Assembly (NCBI GenBank): GCA_905182985.1
Contig: CAJJDN010000175.1
Coordinates: 27,311 to 91,310, forward strand
Reading direction: 5' to 3'
DNA length: 64,000 nucleotides
DNA from: Paramecium sonneborni
Taxonomy: Eukaryota; Ciliophora; Oligohymenophorea; Peniculida; Parameciidae
Shown: piece by piece, positions 39,121 through 51,956 of the stretch
How positions within the stretch are numbered: the first letter of the stretch is position 1
How the letters are laid out: each line of letters begins with the position of its first letter
Notes under the pieces: model-generated
Databases searched by the model: none
What the model was told of the DNA's origin: nothing
The model's input: only the letters and a program-made list of their open reading frames with translations
Made by a program: the position numbers and the translations under genes

Positions 39121-42100
39121 TCAAAATTCTATCTTCTTTTTTGAAGGAAGATATTTTTGTAATAAAGCCTAAGTAATAAATCCAAAAAAGGAGGCAATTA
39201 CAACAACAGCTATCATTATCCAATTATATCCTTTAAAACTAAAAAATAATTAAAAAATGATACGCATTATTATTAACATTAATTAATTTAGCCCATTTTC
39301 CACCAGTTGGGAATATAGCTGAAACAAAAAATAAGATGAATCCTAATATCGTCCATAAGAGTAATAAATAGTTTCTATAATATCTTTATTTGAATGGATT
39401 TGAGATATAAAGATTGATTGCAAATGTCATAAAGAAGAACATTAAACTCATAAACATAACAGATTAAATATCTCCTGTTTTTTTTAATTCTTCAATTGGT
39501 TTTGGTATACAATTTGTAATAGGTTCATTAAACTCACATGTATGTACATCTCTGACTGCTTATGATATAAAAAAATTAATTATTAATCTAATAATGAATA
39601 TATTATAATACCCAGCTGATCCCCAAATTAAATTGTTATAAATTTAAATTTAATTATAAATGGCAAATTAATCATCTAAAGGATTATATTTAGCTAAAGT
39701 ATCAGATGGACCAGACAGACATAAAAATATCAGTAATGGAATGTTTGAAATAATACTTGTATAAGTGAACTAAAAATCTGCAAATGTTTCAGCTTCTAAA
39801 AATGTAAATAAAACAGCTATGAATTTTAATGTATTAACACTAATTTAATATTAGAAAACTTCAATAATGGTCATTGTAGCTGCTTTACCTTATAATAGTA
39901 CCTTAACCACACAATCTAATGAAGTAGATTTACTACTAAAAGGAGCTGTATATGATGCATCAGCTTCACTAAATGATATTCCTACTTAAGCTTATGAAAT
40001 AGCTGACTAATAATATTTAATGAAAAATAATTACACAATCATTTGCTCCATCTCCACACATTAAAACTTATCTTCCAAGACTTTAAATCATTTGAATTAT
40101 AAGTTTCTTTTATTCTGGTTTTTATCTAGCAAAAACTTTTGTTTTTTTTATTATTTAAATTGCTAATTATCCAAATGATCCATCATCAATATCAATTATA
40201 TTTATTTCACTAAATATCTTTTCTTTGCTTTAAGATTTTGCCAAAGCATATGCAGAATTCTTCGCTTCAATTAGGAAATTGCCTTTATTAAATATATATT
40301 CTAAAAATTTGCCGGTTAAAGCTAATTCTTCATAGTTATTTACAAATTGCTCTAACTCTTAAGCACTATCTGTTTATTGATCCTTAATTATGTATTGATT
40401 ATTATTGCATTATAGAATTATCTCTAAATTTTATTGATTGTAATCCAAATAGGTAATTTCATTATCTTAATTTAAAATACCAGCTAATTTAGCACATTAT
40501 ATTGTTGTCAAAGGATTATCTCCAGAAATTACTTTAATATCTAATCCTGTTTCTTTTAAAGTAGTAATAATTTGATTTGTATCTGATTTTAATGGATTTT
40601 CCAAAACTAATAGGCCAACAAAATTTAATTATTATTCTATCTATTCTCTTTATAAATCAATTTAATTTAATTATAATTCTTTATATGCTAAACCTAAAAC
40701 CCTATAACCTTTAATAGCATTCTAATTGAATTCATCAATTAAATCATCTCTTTTTTTTACAGAAATAGAATCAATCGCTTCTGGAGAACCTTTTGCATAT
40801 AAATAATATTTAGATCCATCTGTTACTATAACACTCATCATTGATTTTTATGAACTAAAATCAAATACTTTATGAACAGTATATGTCATTCCATTTCCTT
40901 CAATAGTTAGAGGATTATTGTTGAAATTACATTACCAGCCAACAAAATTGAGCATTTCAATTTCCAAAGGATCTCCTAATAATTATCCATTCAACTTAAT
41001 TAAATGATGACAACAACCCATTATAGCATCCAAAATTGGCTTTTCTTCTCCAGGTAATGCTTTTATTGCTTTAAATCCAAGTGTTGTTAGAGTTCCAGTT
41101 TTATCAAAGCAACAAGTATCAATTCTTCCTGCTGATTCTACTTTATCTGCATTATTTCCAATTACACCTTTAGCTTCTAGTCTAACCAAACTTGCTGTTT
41201 TACAAATTTAAAAGAAAATAGGCATTGATGGTGGAATTGACCAAACTATATTATCCAAAAATCTTAATACTAAAATACTTGTTTAGAATTCCATAGGAAC
41301 ATATTTAATCAATAGTAATCCATAAATCATAGTTGTGAAGAAAGCTATTTCAACTATGAATTTGGCTGCTTAAATATAAAATCTTATTGATGGAGGTTCA
41401 GGAAAAAGTACATTTCTAAAATATTATCCTCTTAATGATGTAAAACCTGTTCTAAGTACAATAGCCACATTTTCTGAAGTGGTATTTACTTGAATCAATT
41501 GAGTACCTTCAAATAAACAATGTTAACTCATTTTATCTAATTCAAATATAGAATTCTAATTTGGCAATGCACTTTTTGGAATTGGTATGCTCTCACCTGT
41601 TAAAGTGGCTTCGTTAACTATAACATCACCAGAAATTATAACACAATCACAATTTAATGTTTGATTCTCTTTAAGTATGAAAAGATCTCCTGGAACAAGA
41701 TCAGATCCTTTGACAATTTTATATTATTCAGCTTCTTTAATTGCTACTTCTTAATGAATATTAGCTAATTATTGTAATCTTCTTCTTGATCTAACATATA
41801 AAAAGTAATTCAAATAGACTGTTATAACTGTAAAAATTAATATTAGAATTGGTTGTAGGACAGTTTTTTCAGCAAACCATATTGCAACAGCAAAATATTG
41901 TAAAATATTAAATGGACCTGTAAATGCATTTAATGAATATATAAATATTGATTCTATTGGTATTTTAAGTTAACATGTTCCAAAATATTTAATCTTTTAA
42001 TTTTTTGTTAATGTTTGATTTATATTAAGTATCTCTACCAAAGTTTTACCTTTTTTTTCGAATTCTAGAGGTTAATAAAGTTAAGTTTAAGCATTTAAAG

Positions 42101-42449
42101 AGTATTTAAGCATTCTATCATATTTAAATTTGATATACTTAAATACAAAATAAGGTTTCCCAAACAACATTTTTTTTTTGCAAATAAATTCTCCACCTGA
42201 TGAGGCTATTATTCTATAATGAGTTGCAATAGTTTCGTCTTAGCATTCTATGAATAAAAATATTTGGTATAGCTTTTTGAAGTATTTCAAGGCCAAGGCA
42301 AATAGAAAAGCGGTTGATATAGATATAAGAATCTACCTAATAAATATTAATACTGCTAACAAGATTCTAGATTTGCTTATTCTAATTGGTTGAACTTGTG
42401 ATAAAGGATGTTGTCCTTCAATACATGAATTTTAAACTGAATATAGCAT
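39121..42449 (-). CDS. P5-type (ATP13A-like) transport ATPase, copy A, 1,076 aa
   Basis: Minus strand, ATG 42449 (MLYSVQNSCIEGQHPL) to TGA 39121-39123. Introns 42333-42353, 42115-42138, 40007-40034 and 39239-39263 leave 1,077 codons exactly. Core motifs: actuator TLTGESIPIPK, TM4 IPPSMPIFF, phosphorylation site CFDKTGTLTT, nucleotide-binding KGSPEA, ISGDNPLTT, hinge CGDGANDC, then about six C-terminal spans. The N-terminal hydrophobic segments and PPxxP in TM4 place it in P5; the P5B members (ATP13A2-type) export polyamines in lyso/endosomal membranes. The TM4 motif here is PPSMP rather than PPALP. It is about 90% identical in protein to gene C in the middle and almost identical at the 3' end, but clearly different in the first ~130 residues. 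Confidence 0.9.
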
Positions 42450-42937
42450 AGAAATATATGATTGCCCAAATAAATATGATTTAATTTTGATTATGTATTC
42501 CCTAAAAATGAGGCTTTGTAATTAATGATTTCATTACTTTAGATTACGATAATAAAACAACATTGATGTAAATATTGATATATGTTAATTTTTAAATACA
42601 TTTAATTTTTATTTAACATATTTTCGATTCTCATTTATTTTATAAATCATTCCATAAGTATAACATTGGATGAATACTTAAAGAAATTTTTCATGAGTAA
42701 ATTATCTTATGTTTAAATGTTAAAATATAAATACTTAATAAGAATATCAATCTAAAAAGTTCATATTTCAAACATGAATAATGAAGATTTTCAAAATTCA
42801 TACAAATTTTGAGTTAATGATAAAAATTTTTTAATAAATATATAAAGAATAAATTTTTAAGAAAATGAGGAATTCCATTAAATTTTATTTAGCCTGTGAG
42901 TATTTTTTTGTTAATTTCATTAATTAAAAAAATCTAA
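42450..42937. other. Divergent 5' intergenic region (ATPase A / P450)
   Basis: 488 bp between two divergent starts, very AT-rich. It probably holds both promoters. No specific motif recognised. Confidence 0.6.
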
Positions 42938-44509
42938 ATGTTAATAGAGGTAATTTTAGGGTTGTTCATCGTATTATTTTACTTTTTGGTTATCAAACCA
43001 CTTGTTCCTATGATAAAACTAAAATTATAATTTGGAAATGATTGTTTGATGAAATATCACTTTTTTGGAGGAGAACTATGGTAGTAATTAAAAGAAATGA
43101 AAATAAGCAAAGATTTAATAAAAAGACCTAGAGACTTATATATAAATCATCCATATAAAATATTTGTATCAAATTTTCTTTGGAAAATAAAAATATCTGT
43201 TGCTGATCCAGAATATTATAAGGTTATGTTACATAATCATTAATATTACAGTAAAGTTAATAATATAAACCATGAGTAAGTATTAAATAACATATTTTTA
43301 GTAATTTGATTTAAAAAGGTTTAGTTTTTTCTATGGGGGAAAAATGGAAATCATAAAGAACAGTCTTAAGCGAATCATTTGAATATGATTAACTCAAAAG
43401 TCGATTACCCATGATAAATGAAGTTTGCCTTGAAAAAATTAATTAAATTTGTGGGGATAATGTTTTAGAATTCCTCGAACTAATAACAGGTTAAGTAGTT
43501 ATTCGAAGCTTTTTTGGAAATTCGGCTGAGGGAATAAAAATTAATAAGAAATAAATCTAAATAGAAATTGCAGATTTATTAAATGATATGGGTGAATTGA
43601 GATTGAAATCAAAATATTTCTTCATTAAAAGATTCTTTTTAGGTACTAAAGGATGGAAATTCTTTCCTACTAAAATCGAAAAAGAATTATTATAACGAGT
43701 CTATGAGGTCAGATTAACCATAGAAAAATTAATACAAAAAAGAATTGTCGAAATAGAGATAAAAATGGATGAAAATGAGAATGATGTAAAACAAAGAGAT
43801 CCTGATTTTTTAGATGTTCTTATTAAAGAATATTTAAAATAAAAATAGAAAGGTGTTTAAAAAATAACAATTGATGATATTCTATAATAGTTTATCACAC
43901 TATTTTTTGCAGGTACAGATACAACAGCAGTTTTAAGTTATCATTGTCTATATTTTTTGGCATTATATCCGGAAATTTAATAAGAAATAAGAGAAGAAGT
44001 AATGACAGTTTGTAAAAATGAAATGGTATTAGATGATAAGATCAAAAAATTACATAAATTAACTGCTTTTATAAATGAAGTATTAAGAGTTAAGAATCCA
44101 GCATTAAGATTATTGTTGAGAAATTGTGATTAGACTCATTAAGTTAAAGATTTAACAATAAAAAAAGGTATCTATATTAAATAAACATTTAGGATGGAAT
44201 GTCATTGTTGATTATTAATTTTAATGCTTCCTTTCTAAGCATTTTTCGAATCCAGAAAATTTTGATTATAAAAGATGGTTAGAAGCTGAACCAATAAAAG
44301 AAAATCATTAATTTGTATATCTACCGTTTTCTGCAGGACCAAGAAATTGCATTGGATAACATATGGCTTAAATGGAAGCCAAAATTATTTTATCCCAAAT
44401 TCTTAGACAGTTTTAGATCAATATTAATCCAAATGTTGATCCAAGATGGACTGCTAGATTTCTATATTAATTATAACCTGGTAATTGTGTTCAATTATAA
44501 AAGTTATGA
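42938..44509 (+). CDS. Cytochrome P450, 506 aa
   Basis: ATG 42938 to TGA 44507-44509 with introns 43276-43301 and 44168-44192; 507 codons exactly. The N-terminal hydrophobic anchor is EVILGLFIVLFYFLVI, as in ER-bound P450s. I-helix AGTDTT (about 43912-43930, oxygen activation), K-helix NEVLR (ExxR) and heme-binding FSAGPRNCIG (about 44328-44358, Cys is the iron ligand) are all present, so it should be catalytic. Monooxygenase acting with NADPH reductase; substrate unknown. Length is normal for the family. An upstream in-frame start was not sought beyond 42900. It is divergent from ATPase A. Confidence 0.92.
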
Positions 44510-45711
44510 AATTATTATAATAAAAAGTTAAAATGTTCATCTAAATATTCTTACAAATTTCTTTTAGGATTTCTTTTTCGCTACTTTCTGATCAAGTTTT
44601 AGATCAACACTTGAAATTATAATTTTGGCTCATTATGTAGTTTTAAGTATAATATTTACTAAATATTCAAATTTGATATATATTAAAACATATAATAAAA
44701 TAATATTGGTAAATGAAAAAGTTTTATTTTAATTAATTTACCTTCTTATACAAAATAATTCTATTAAGTGATATAATTAATCAGAAAAAGAAATAATTAT
44801 TTAGATTAAGTAAAGAGGCTAATGTTAAATGCTTTAATCTTAAAATCTTAATATATAATCTCAATTTTTACTACTAACTTTAGGTGAATGGTTCATTTAA
44901 ATTAACAGCTTTTGTAGATTTTATCTTGAATTATTTTTTTAGATTAAAATGAAGCAAAAGCGATAATTTAGTTGAATGGTAGATTATATTGTTCTTTATC
45001 TGACTTTTCATTCCATAATTATCAAATATGACTTATTTAAATATTTTGGCAAATATGTTTATAAATTGACCTATAATTATTTGTAATCAAAATGATTATT
45101 ATATAATTGTGAATGAAGTTTACCTGTTTTTGAAACTATTGCTTTTATATAAAATATGAGTATATTTTGATAAAGTAGATAATTTTCATAAATTTCACTA
45201 TTTCTAAATCATAAATGGAAATATAATCTTATTTTTGAATATCATTAATAGGATATAAATTTAGATTTAAACGATTTTCAAAAAAGATTAAGTGAAGTAT
45301 GTAAAATATTTTTTATATGGCTGATTTCTGTTAAAAGAATATATTTAATAACATGATTAAAATTTACAATATTTTTAACAAGAATGAATATTAAATATTG
45401 ATAAATTATTTGATCATTTCGATAATTAACTCATAATTTCATTCGATAATCATTTTGGTAAAAATTTAAATTTCTTCTTACAATTAGAAGCTTTATGATA
45501 TAAATTTGGTATGAAGCATAATTTACTTTAGAAACATTTAGTAAATTACTTTTATCCATATATTTTATAAAAATATATTATTTAGTTAGTTTGAAGGCCT
45601 GATTAAAAATTCTTAAAAATTATCTTATATAAGTAATTAGAATGGATAAAAAAATTATAATAGAAAAAGTTAATGTTATGTGAATTTGGGCGATCATTCT
45701 GAGTTCTGATA
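44510..45711. other. 1.2-kb intergenic stretch, nothing recognised
   Basis: AT-rich, with TGA in all frames on both strands. Long for this compact part of the window. No relic of the neighbouring genes was found by eye. Confidence 0.5.
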
Positions 45712-46593
45712 ATGATAAAATTAAAAATTTGTGAAGCACAAAAACCTAAGCCAGTTTTTAAATTCACTTAAGCTCTCTCTGATCCAAATATACCATTAGA
45801 AAGTGTTGAAAGTTAAGGACCAAAGACACATTCTCATCAGGAAATAGATATTGACATAGATCAATTAAGTTATTAGAAGATGTTTTCTTCTAATGATATT
45901 GATTAAGAATTTGATTTTTTTGATTCTAGAAAATCGAACTCTTAGATGGGAGTTAGTCCTGGTTTATCAATAACTTCTTATGATTTAGAATAAACTGATA
46001 AAGCTTTAGAAATTTAACCATATGGAAGTGTCTCTTATAATTAAAGGGAAGTCCCAGAAATACTTCTAGCTTTTAGAAAAAGAAGAGTTGCTTAAATTTA
46101 ATTTCCATAGATTTAATGTTAATGTTAATGTTAAGAATCTTGCAAAACTTTATCTAATTTTTCTTCTCCTGACTTATCTCCTATGCAAACAAAGAAATTA
46201 CAAATAAAATCTTTTATTGAAGTATCGCTGAATGAGAATGAAGAAGATGAAATATTTAGCGTATTTGATGATGAGATAAACTATTATGGTTCCTTATCAC
46301 AATCAAAAATAGATTTTTTGGATAATTTACATAAATTTTTAGTTTTATACAAGATGAGAGCAGGTACATTTCCAAGACAAAGGGAAAACTTAGAAAATGA
46401 AATAATAATATCGATTGCTATGAATTTAGCCAAAGTGGATAAATAACTATTTAAATAATATTTTCCATCAAAGTAGGTATATTTTGATGATGAAAATGAT
46501 TATACAAGAACTAAAAAAGTAAAACGAAAGTAAATTAGATAACTTACTTAAATTGAAACTCCTGATTTTTAATATGTGAAGGATAAAATTTGA
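45712..46593 (+). CDS. Unknown protein, 293 aa
   Basis: Open from ATG 45712 (MIKLKICEAQKPKPVFKF) to TGA 46591-46593, 294 codons, no intron. The first half is polar and Ser/Gln/Asp-rich, probably disordered, with a QCQCQCQ run near 46115-46135. The second half (from about residue 160) is acidic then folded-looking: DFLDNLHKFLVLYKMRAG followed by NEIIISIAMNLAKVDK, two likely helices. The C-terminus is basic (TKKVKRKQ), possibly a nuclear signal. I do not recognise the family. It is convergent with the BAH-like/PHD gene, with only 27 bp between the stops. Confidence 0.75.
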
Positions 46594-46620
46594 TAAAATG
46601 GATTGAATATATATTTAATT

Positions 46621-47416
46621 TCAATTTTTTCTTTTTGCATTTGCAATGCCTAAAGATTTTACTTTAGTAACTTAACCTTCATAAATTTTACTATCTACAT
46701 TTTGTGATTTTCTTTTCGTACATTAGGGGCAATTGAACTCCAACTTAGAAACATTTTTAAGTTGTTTATCGCTTTTTCCACTACAAGTATAATGAATCCA
46801 TTCACTACATGAATCACATTAAATATAAGGTTTAGAAGGATCATATAATTTTTCACAAATACAATATGTTTTCCATTAACTTATATGAGGTTTAAACTAT
46901 TATTTTAACATATTATATTCCGCTCTTGTATAATATTAATCTTCAGTTAGTTGATTAGAATCATCACTATAAAATTCAATAGGATTGATTTGTATTTTAG
47001 ATTAAAAAGTATTGGAAATAAACCATTAAGTTTATTCAGTTAAGAATAGATCTTTTGATGTACATTCTTTAAGTTTAGGAAAATCATCAATAAAATCTTG
47101 AAAATCTTTAAGTTTGTAATAAATCCTACCATTAATGAATGCCGCCCATTCATCTTGTATTTATATTTTAATCATTTTAGTAATTTTCACATAATAAATC
47201 TGTTTGCCAATAAGAAACTTAGCATTTTCAGATGGTGCTAATTTATATTTAGAATGGTATAACATATAATCACATTCAACTAAGAGATCAGTATATTTGA
47301 AATAAGAGATGAAGGTTTCATACTATAAGATTAATTTAAGATAGAATTACATCTTGTTTTTCGAGACTCTCCATAATTGCAATATGATCATCTTTTGAAA
47401 ATTTAACAGAATTCAT
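46621..47416 (-). CDS. BAH-like / PHD-finger chromatin protein, 255 aa
   Basis: Minus strand ATG 47416 (MNSVKFSKDDHIAIMESL) to TGA 46621-46623, one 28-nt intron (47323-47350), 256 codons exactly. Residues ~45-150 (VECDYMLYHSKYKLAPSENAKFLIGKQIYYVKI) resemble a BAH-type domain: a beta-rich part with a DYMLYH stretch. Residues ~185-235 form a PHD finger with the C4HC3 order: CIC, IQCDSCSEWIHYTC, NCPQC. The SEW-H-x2-C core is that of H3K4-methyl readers. BAH+PHD pairs occur in histone-reading proteins of plants and protists; a nuclear role in chromatin is inferred. Its ATG lies 63 bp from the stop of the kinase gene on the same strand. Confidence 0.85.
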
Positions 47417-47479
47417 TTATGTTTTCTCTTATAATATATACAAAATAAATATTATGATTACAAAAATATATGTATTTAA

Positions 47480-49046
47480 TCATTTCCTACTATTTTGATT
47501 ACTTGATGGAACATAAGCAGAAGATCTTCTAGCTGCAGCAACTCTTTAAGCTGGAGTTCTCTCTTCATCAAAATGAGAATTTCTTTATTTTATTATAATA
47601 GTTGTCTTATCTTTTCCTGAGATTCTTATTTCTTATTTCTCTTCAAGAATAGGCATTAATTTAATCATTTTTGGATTTAATACACTCTATCTTTTACTAA
47701 TATTAATTATTATTTAATAATTACTTTCTATCAATCTCTGGATGTAATGGTTACATTCTTTTAGGAGGACTACTCTTAGGTCTTTAAAAATCTCTAAAAA
47801 CAGGTACTCCATCTTCACCATATTCTACTTCCATTATTTTAGATTCGAGAATATCTCTACATGATGGTCTTTCTGAAGGATTCAACGATAACATTCTCTA
47901 TAATAACAATGTTAAAGAGTGACTCTAATTTAAATCTTTTTCTAATTAAGCAAAGTCTATCTTCATCTCCATATTTGTTTACTTTACTGGTTATCCAAAT
48001 AAAGGATGACCAATAAGAAGATAGTACAAAATACAACCCAAAGAAAATACATCACATTTCTCGTCATATGTTATATTGTTATCATTTTCTGTCATGAATA
48101 CCTCTGGCGCCATATATCCTGGAGTGCCACAAAATTAATATACAGCCATTCTTTCTTATTTTGGAGTTGCTATCCCAAAATCACTTATCATTATATTATT
48201 ATTCACATTTATTAATCCATATCTTTTAAGGGGAATGAAATCTCTAAAAAGAATATTATCTGGTTTCAAATCTCTATGAATTATACCCTAATCATGAATA
48301 TATTGTACACCTTCAAGTATTTATCTAAATATCACCTTTGCACTTAAGAATGGAACTGGACCATTCAAAACCTTTAAAGCATATTCAAGTGTACCTCCTC
48401 TAGCTAAATCCATTATTAAATAGATTTATGCTTTATTTTCAAATACCTCATGTAAATTTATTAAATTTGGATGATTCAATCTTCTCATAACATTTATTTC
48501 ATTCTCAACTTAATCTCTACCTTTCGGATCCTAGAAAACTTGCTTCTTATAGAATGCCTTTGCAGCATAAGATTGTTGATCATTCTTACCTTTCGCTTCA
48601 TAAACAGAAGCAAACGATCCCTTACCAATCAATTTATTTATATCATAATGTGTTTAATAATCCAACATATGTAACTTGCTTCTCAAGTAATCAAACCAAT
48701 ACATTGTTTAAAAATTGAAATTGTAAAATTCAACAGAATTACAATCATCCCTTTCAATAGTAAATTTGTATATCTGAGTATGAAATTCATCACCTTTCAT
48801 TTATTTATGTATTTGCTTTGATGTTTATTCAGCTTTCACTGAAAATCTCACCTCACAGTTCAGTTTAAGAATGTACACTTTGTTATTTTTATTGCTTATT
48901 TTGTAGATGAAATCATCACTGCACAGTAGCAAAATCACTTCTTTATGATTACTCATCTTAAAGAATGGAGTCCTAAATAAGATTTTATCCTATGGAATAG
49001 GAGAATCACATTTTGAGAAAAGCTTTGTTTATTGTTGTTATAACAT
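47480..49046 (-). CDS. Ser/Thr protein kinase with N-terminal PH-like domain, 512 aa
   Basis: Minus strand ATG 49046 to TGA 47480-47482, one 28-nt intron (47697-47724), 513 codons exactly. Residues ~30-135 look like a PH-like domain ending in [17 protein letters not shown]. The kinase domain follows: [13 protein letters not shown] (Gly loop), YAAKAF (catalytic Lys), [22 protein letters not shown] (catalytic loop), [33 protein letters not shown]. All key residues are kept, so it should be active. The C-terminal ~90 residues are basic and Ser/Arg-rich. This PH+kinase layout is a large family in Paramecium. The ATG is only 21 bp from the stop of the gene upstream; a later Met (MSNHKEV) could be used instead. 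Confidence 0.88.
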
Positions 49047-49067
49047 ATTTAAATAAATTATTCAAAG

Positions 49068-51926
49068 TCAAAGTGATTCTTTAGCTTACAATTGAACTTT
49101 TTGTAATTTGTAAACTTATCTATTCAAAGCTGATTTTTAAATCAAGAAACCTAATTTAGCATAGAATCTTAATAAATGAGAACATTGTTCACCACATTGT
49201 CTTTAATGATTTTATCTTAACTTTGATAAATATTCATTAAATTCCTCTTATTTTAATTCATCACCATCTGCTTTATTAAAGAATTTTTTAATTTGATTAA
49301 CAGCTTCTTAAAATTATGGATCATTTTTGGCTTTTCCTTACTATAATTTTTTAAAGGCTTCTTTGTCTAATTCATTGTAATCAGGTTTATCAATAATAAT
49401 TTGAGAATTCTATTTTTTTTATTAGAATTATTCTTAAGTTTAAGTAAATAATGGTATTTAACCTTCAGTTTAAATTCCAACATCAATTACAATAACAGAT
49501 TACAAATCTGCTTTAGGTAATCTTTTTTACGATTATCTAATTTATTTTAATTCAGGATTAAATCCATCATTTTCAATTACTTCAAATTCTTAAATAATTT
49601 CTTCTCCTAATGCATTGATTCTCTTTTTGATCAATATTCTCTAACCAAATTCATCAACACGATCTTCTTCTACAATTTTTTCATTATTATCATCAAAATA
49701 AGATCTCTAATGAATATGCCTTTTAGCTCCATTGGATAGATTGATTGTTTATTACTAATATTCAACAGAATTTTTAGTAAAATTAGTAGTTTAAATTTTC
49801 ATATTATTTTCATGATCAACCATATGAATAGATTCTTAACCTTGTTCATCAATAATAACTTTCTACTCAGTAGTTTTACCATTTTTAGTGATTCTTTCAA
49901 TTCTTTCATTAGGTCCTAGCTATATAATAATTTATTTTCCAATTTCTAATCCATCTTAGGTGATAGTAGTTTCAATAGTTTATTTTCCATCTTCATTTTT
50001 AAAAGTCTTTTACATTTAAACTTCTTTAGTTCTCATATTCATTTTTCTTTAACATTCAACTTATAAACCTTTTTCATTAATATAAGTGTATTTAGTAACT
50101 TATATTTCATCTCCAAATTCATCATTAAATACAGCTTCTGTCTTATCTTTATACTATTTCATAACAATACTAGATCTCCTTCCATTAGGATGTATAGTAA
50201 TTTCATCAATTTTTTTACTTTGATCATCTCCATTCAGATATATTTTCCTCATAATTTTAAGTCCTCCTTATTTAACTTCTTCTTCATGCTAATACATTTC
50301 TCCATTATCATCTTTTAAAACTTATTTTGTAATAGATTCTACAATTTCATGTTGACTATTTCTTTTAATAATCTTTAATGTATCTTAACCATATTTTTAT
50401 TTTTCTAAAATTCTCAAAACACTTCCATTTTCATTTGTTCTTTCTTCTATAATCGATTCTTTATGATCTAATCTTTTAGCTGATAATTTGATTCCTCCAG
50501 TCTCTCCTTTATCTTCATATAATATTTATCCATTATTTTAATAAACTTTATATTAATGTTTTCCATCTGCCTAATTAGCAATCCACTCTTCTTCTAATTA
50601 CTTATTCCCATCAACAGATTTAACTCTTACAATCTTTTTTGCTTAAGCAGTATTAACTTCATATTAAGTAACATCATCTGATTTCTACACAATCTTCACT
50701 TTCTAACTTCCATACTTAGCTACTATCCATTCATTTTCATCCAAAGTTTATTCTTTTGACTTTATTTACTTAATCAATTCCTCTTATTCTAACATTATTT
50801 CTTATTGAGGATCACTTTATCTTGCTCTAATTTTAATTATCTCTCCACTCTCTATATCCACTACTACCTCCTCAATTACTTATTAACCATTAATCTCCTT
50901 TACTCTAAATTCTATTCTTTTATTTTATAATAATTCTGGATCAAACTCTGGATCATATTCTATAATTCCTGCCTCTATTGCTTTCCTCTTATGTTCCTAT
51001 AATTAAACCTACTTTATTATATCACTTAAAGAAGGAAGATTCTCTTTCAACTCTTTCGATTTAAAATCTTTTGTCATCTCTATCTATGTTATTTTCTATT
51101 GTAACACTTAAGTTACATATTACAAAGATTGTTAAGCAAAATATTTAACTTTTAATGATGGTGTATCTTAATTAACATCCTAAAATATATCAGTCTATTT
51201 TTGACATGCCTTAATTCCTTCTTCAATTATTTACTTTACATTATCATATTGTGAGTTTAAATAAAAATAATTTACAAAATGATTTCTTAATTCTGAAATA
51301 GCTTAGAGTGAGAATTTAGATTATTAAGTTTCAGTTTATGTTTCTGCATCAAAAGTTTAAATCTTGTTTTATGATTGATTATCATCTGCATTCACATTTG
51401 TATTAAGTAATAATTCATCTAAATCAACTTAATTTGCTTTAGATGTCTTATAAACAAACTATTCATCATCATCTGATAATTTTCTAATTTTTCTTTCAAT
51501 TACTATATGTTCCATTTTCTAATTCAATTCTTGTCCATCTCTCTTTAATTAATCTAAATACTTTTTATAATATGCTTATTTATTATCTTACTTAGATGGT
51601 AATTAACGATAATGATCACATAACGAACAATTAATTAATCTTAATGATCTTCTTCTTTAAGCTCGTTATTAAAATAATTTTCTAGTAACTTCATCAAAAT
51701 CATTATCTTTAAGACACTTAATCAGTTAGGTTATTAATTAAAAAACTTTAATTGTTTAACCTCTAAATTCTTCTTTTATATAAGGTACAATTGATTAAAT
51801 AACAATCCAAGAAATTGTATGGACTGAATGAAATACATGTTATAATTTATCTTATTCTATTTTAAGTACATCATCATTTAATTTTTAAAGAATAACATCT
51901 AATTTATTAGCTAATTCTTTTTCCAT
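49068..51926 (-). CDS. Repeat-rich cytoplasmic protein of unknown function, 952 aa
   Basis: Minus strand ATG 51926 (MEKELANKLDVILQKLND) to TGA 49068-49070, 953 codons, no intron. The N-terminal ~330 residues are helical and Gln/Lys-rich (possible coiled coil), with CSLCDHYRQLP. The middle ~430 residues are a run of short units with a turn DExG/NEDG/DENG between beta-like strands (FNDEFGDEIQVTKYTY, INEKGLQVE, KNEDGKQTIETT, VDEFGQRILIKKRI). The C-terminus (FFNKADGDELKQEEFNEYL) resembles one degenerate EF-hand. No signal peptide or membrane span. I do not recognise the family. It sits between a Shippo-type microtubule protein and a kinase on the same strand with 20-30 bp gaps; a cytoskeletal role is a guess. 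Confidence 0.8.
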
Positions 51927-51956
51927 TCTAATAATTTTAATATTATTTTTATTATA

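Noticed and set aside
40983..41189. Separate 68-aa minus-strand ORF with DKTGTLTT
   Set aside because: Merely a piece of ATPase A bounded by TAA/TAG, which are Gln codons here.
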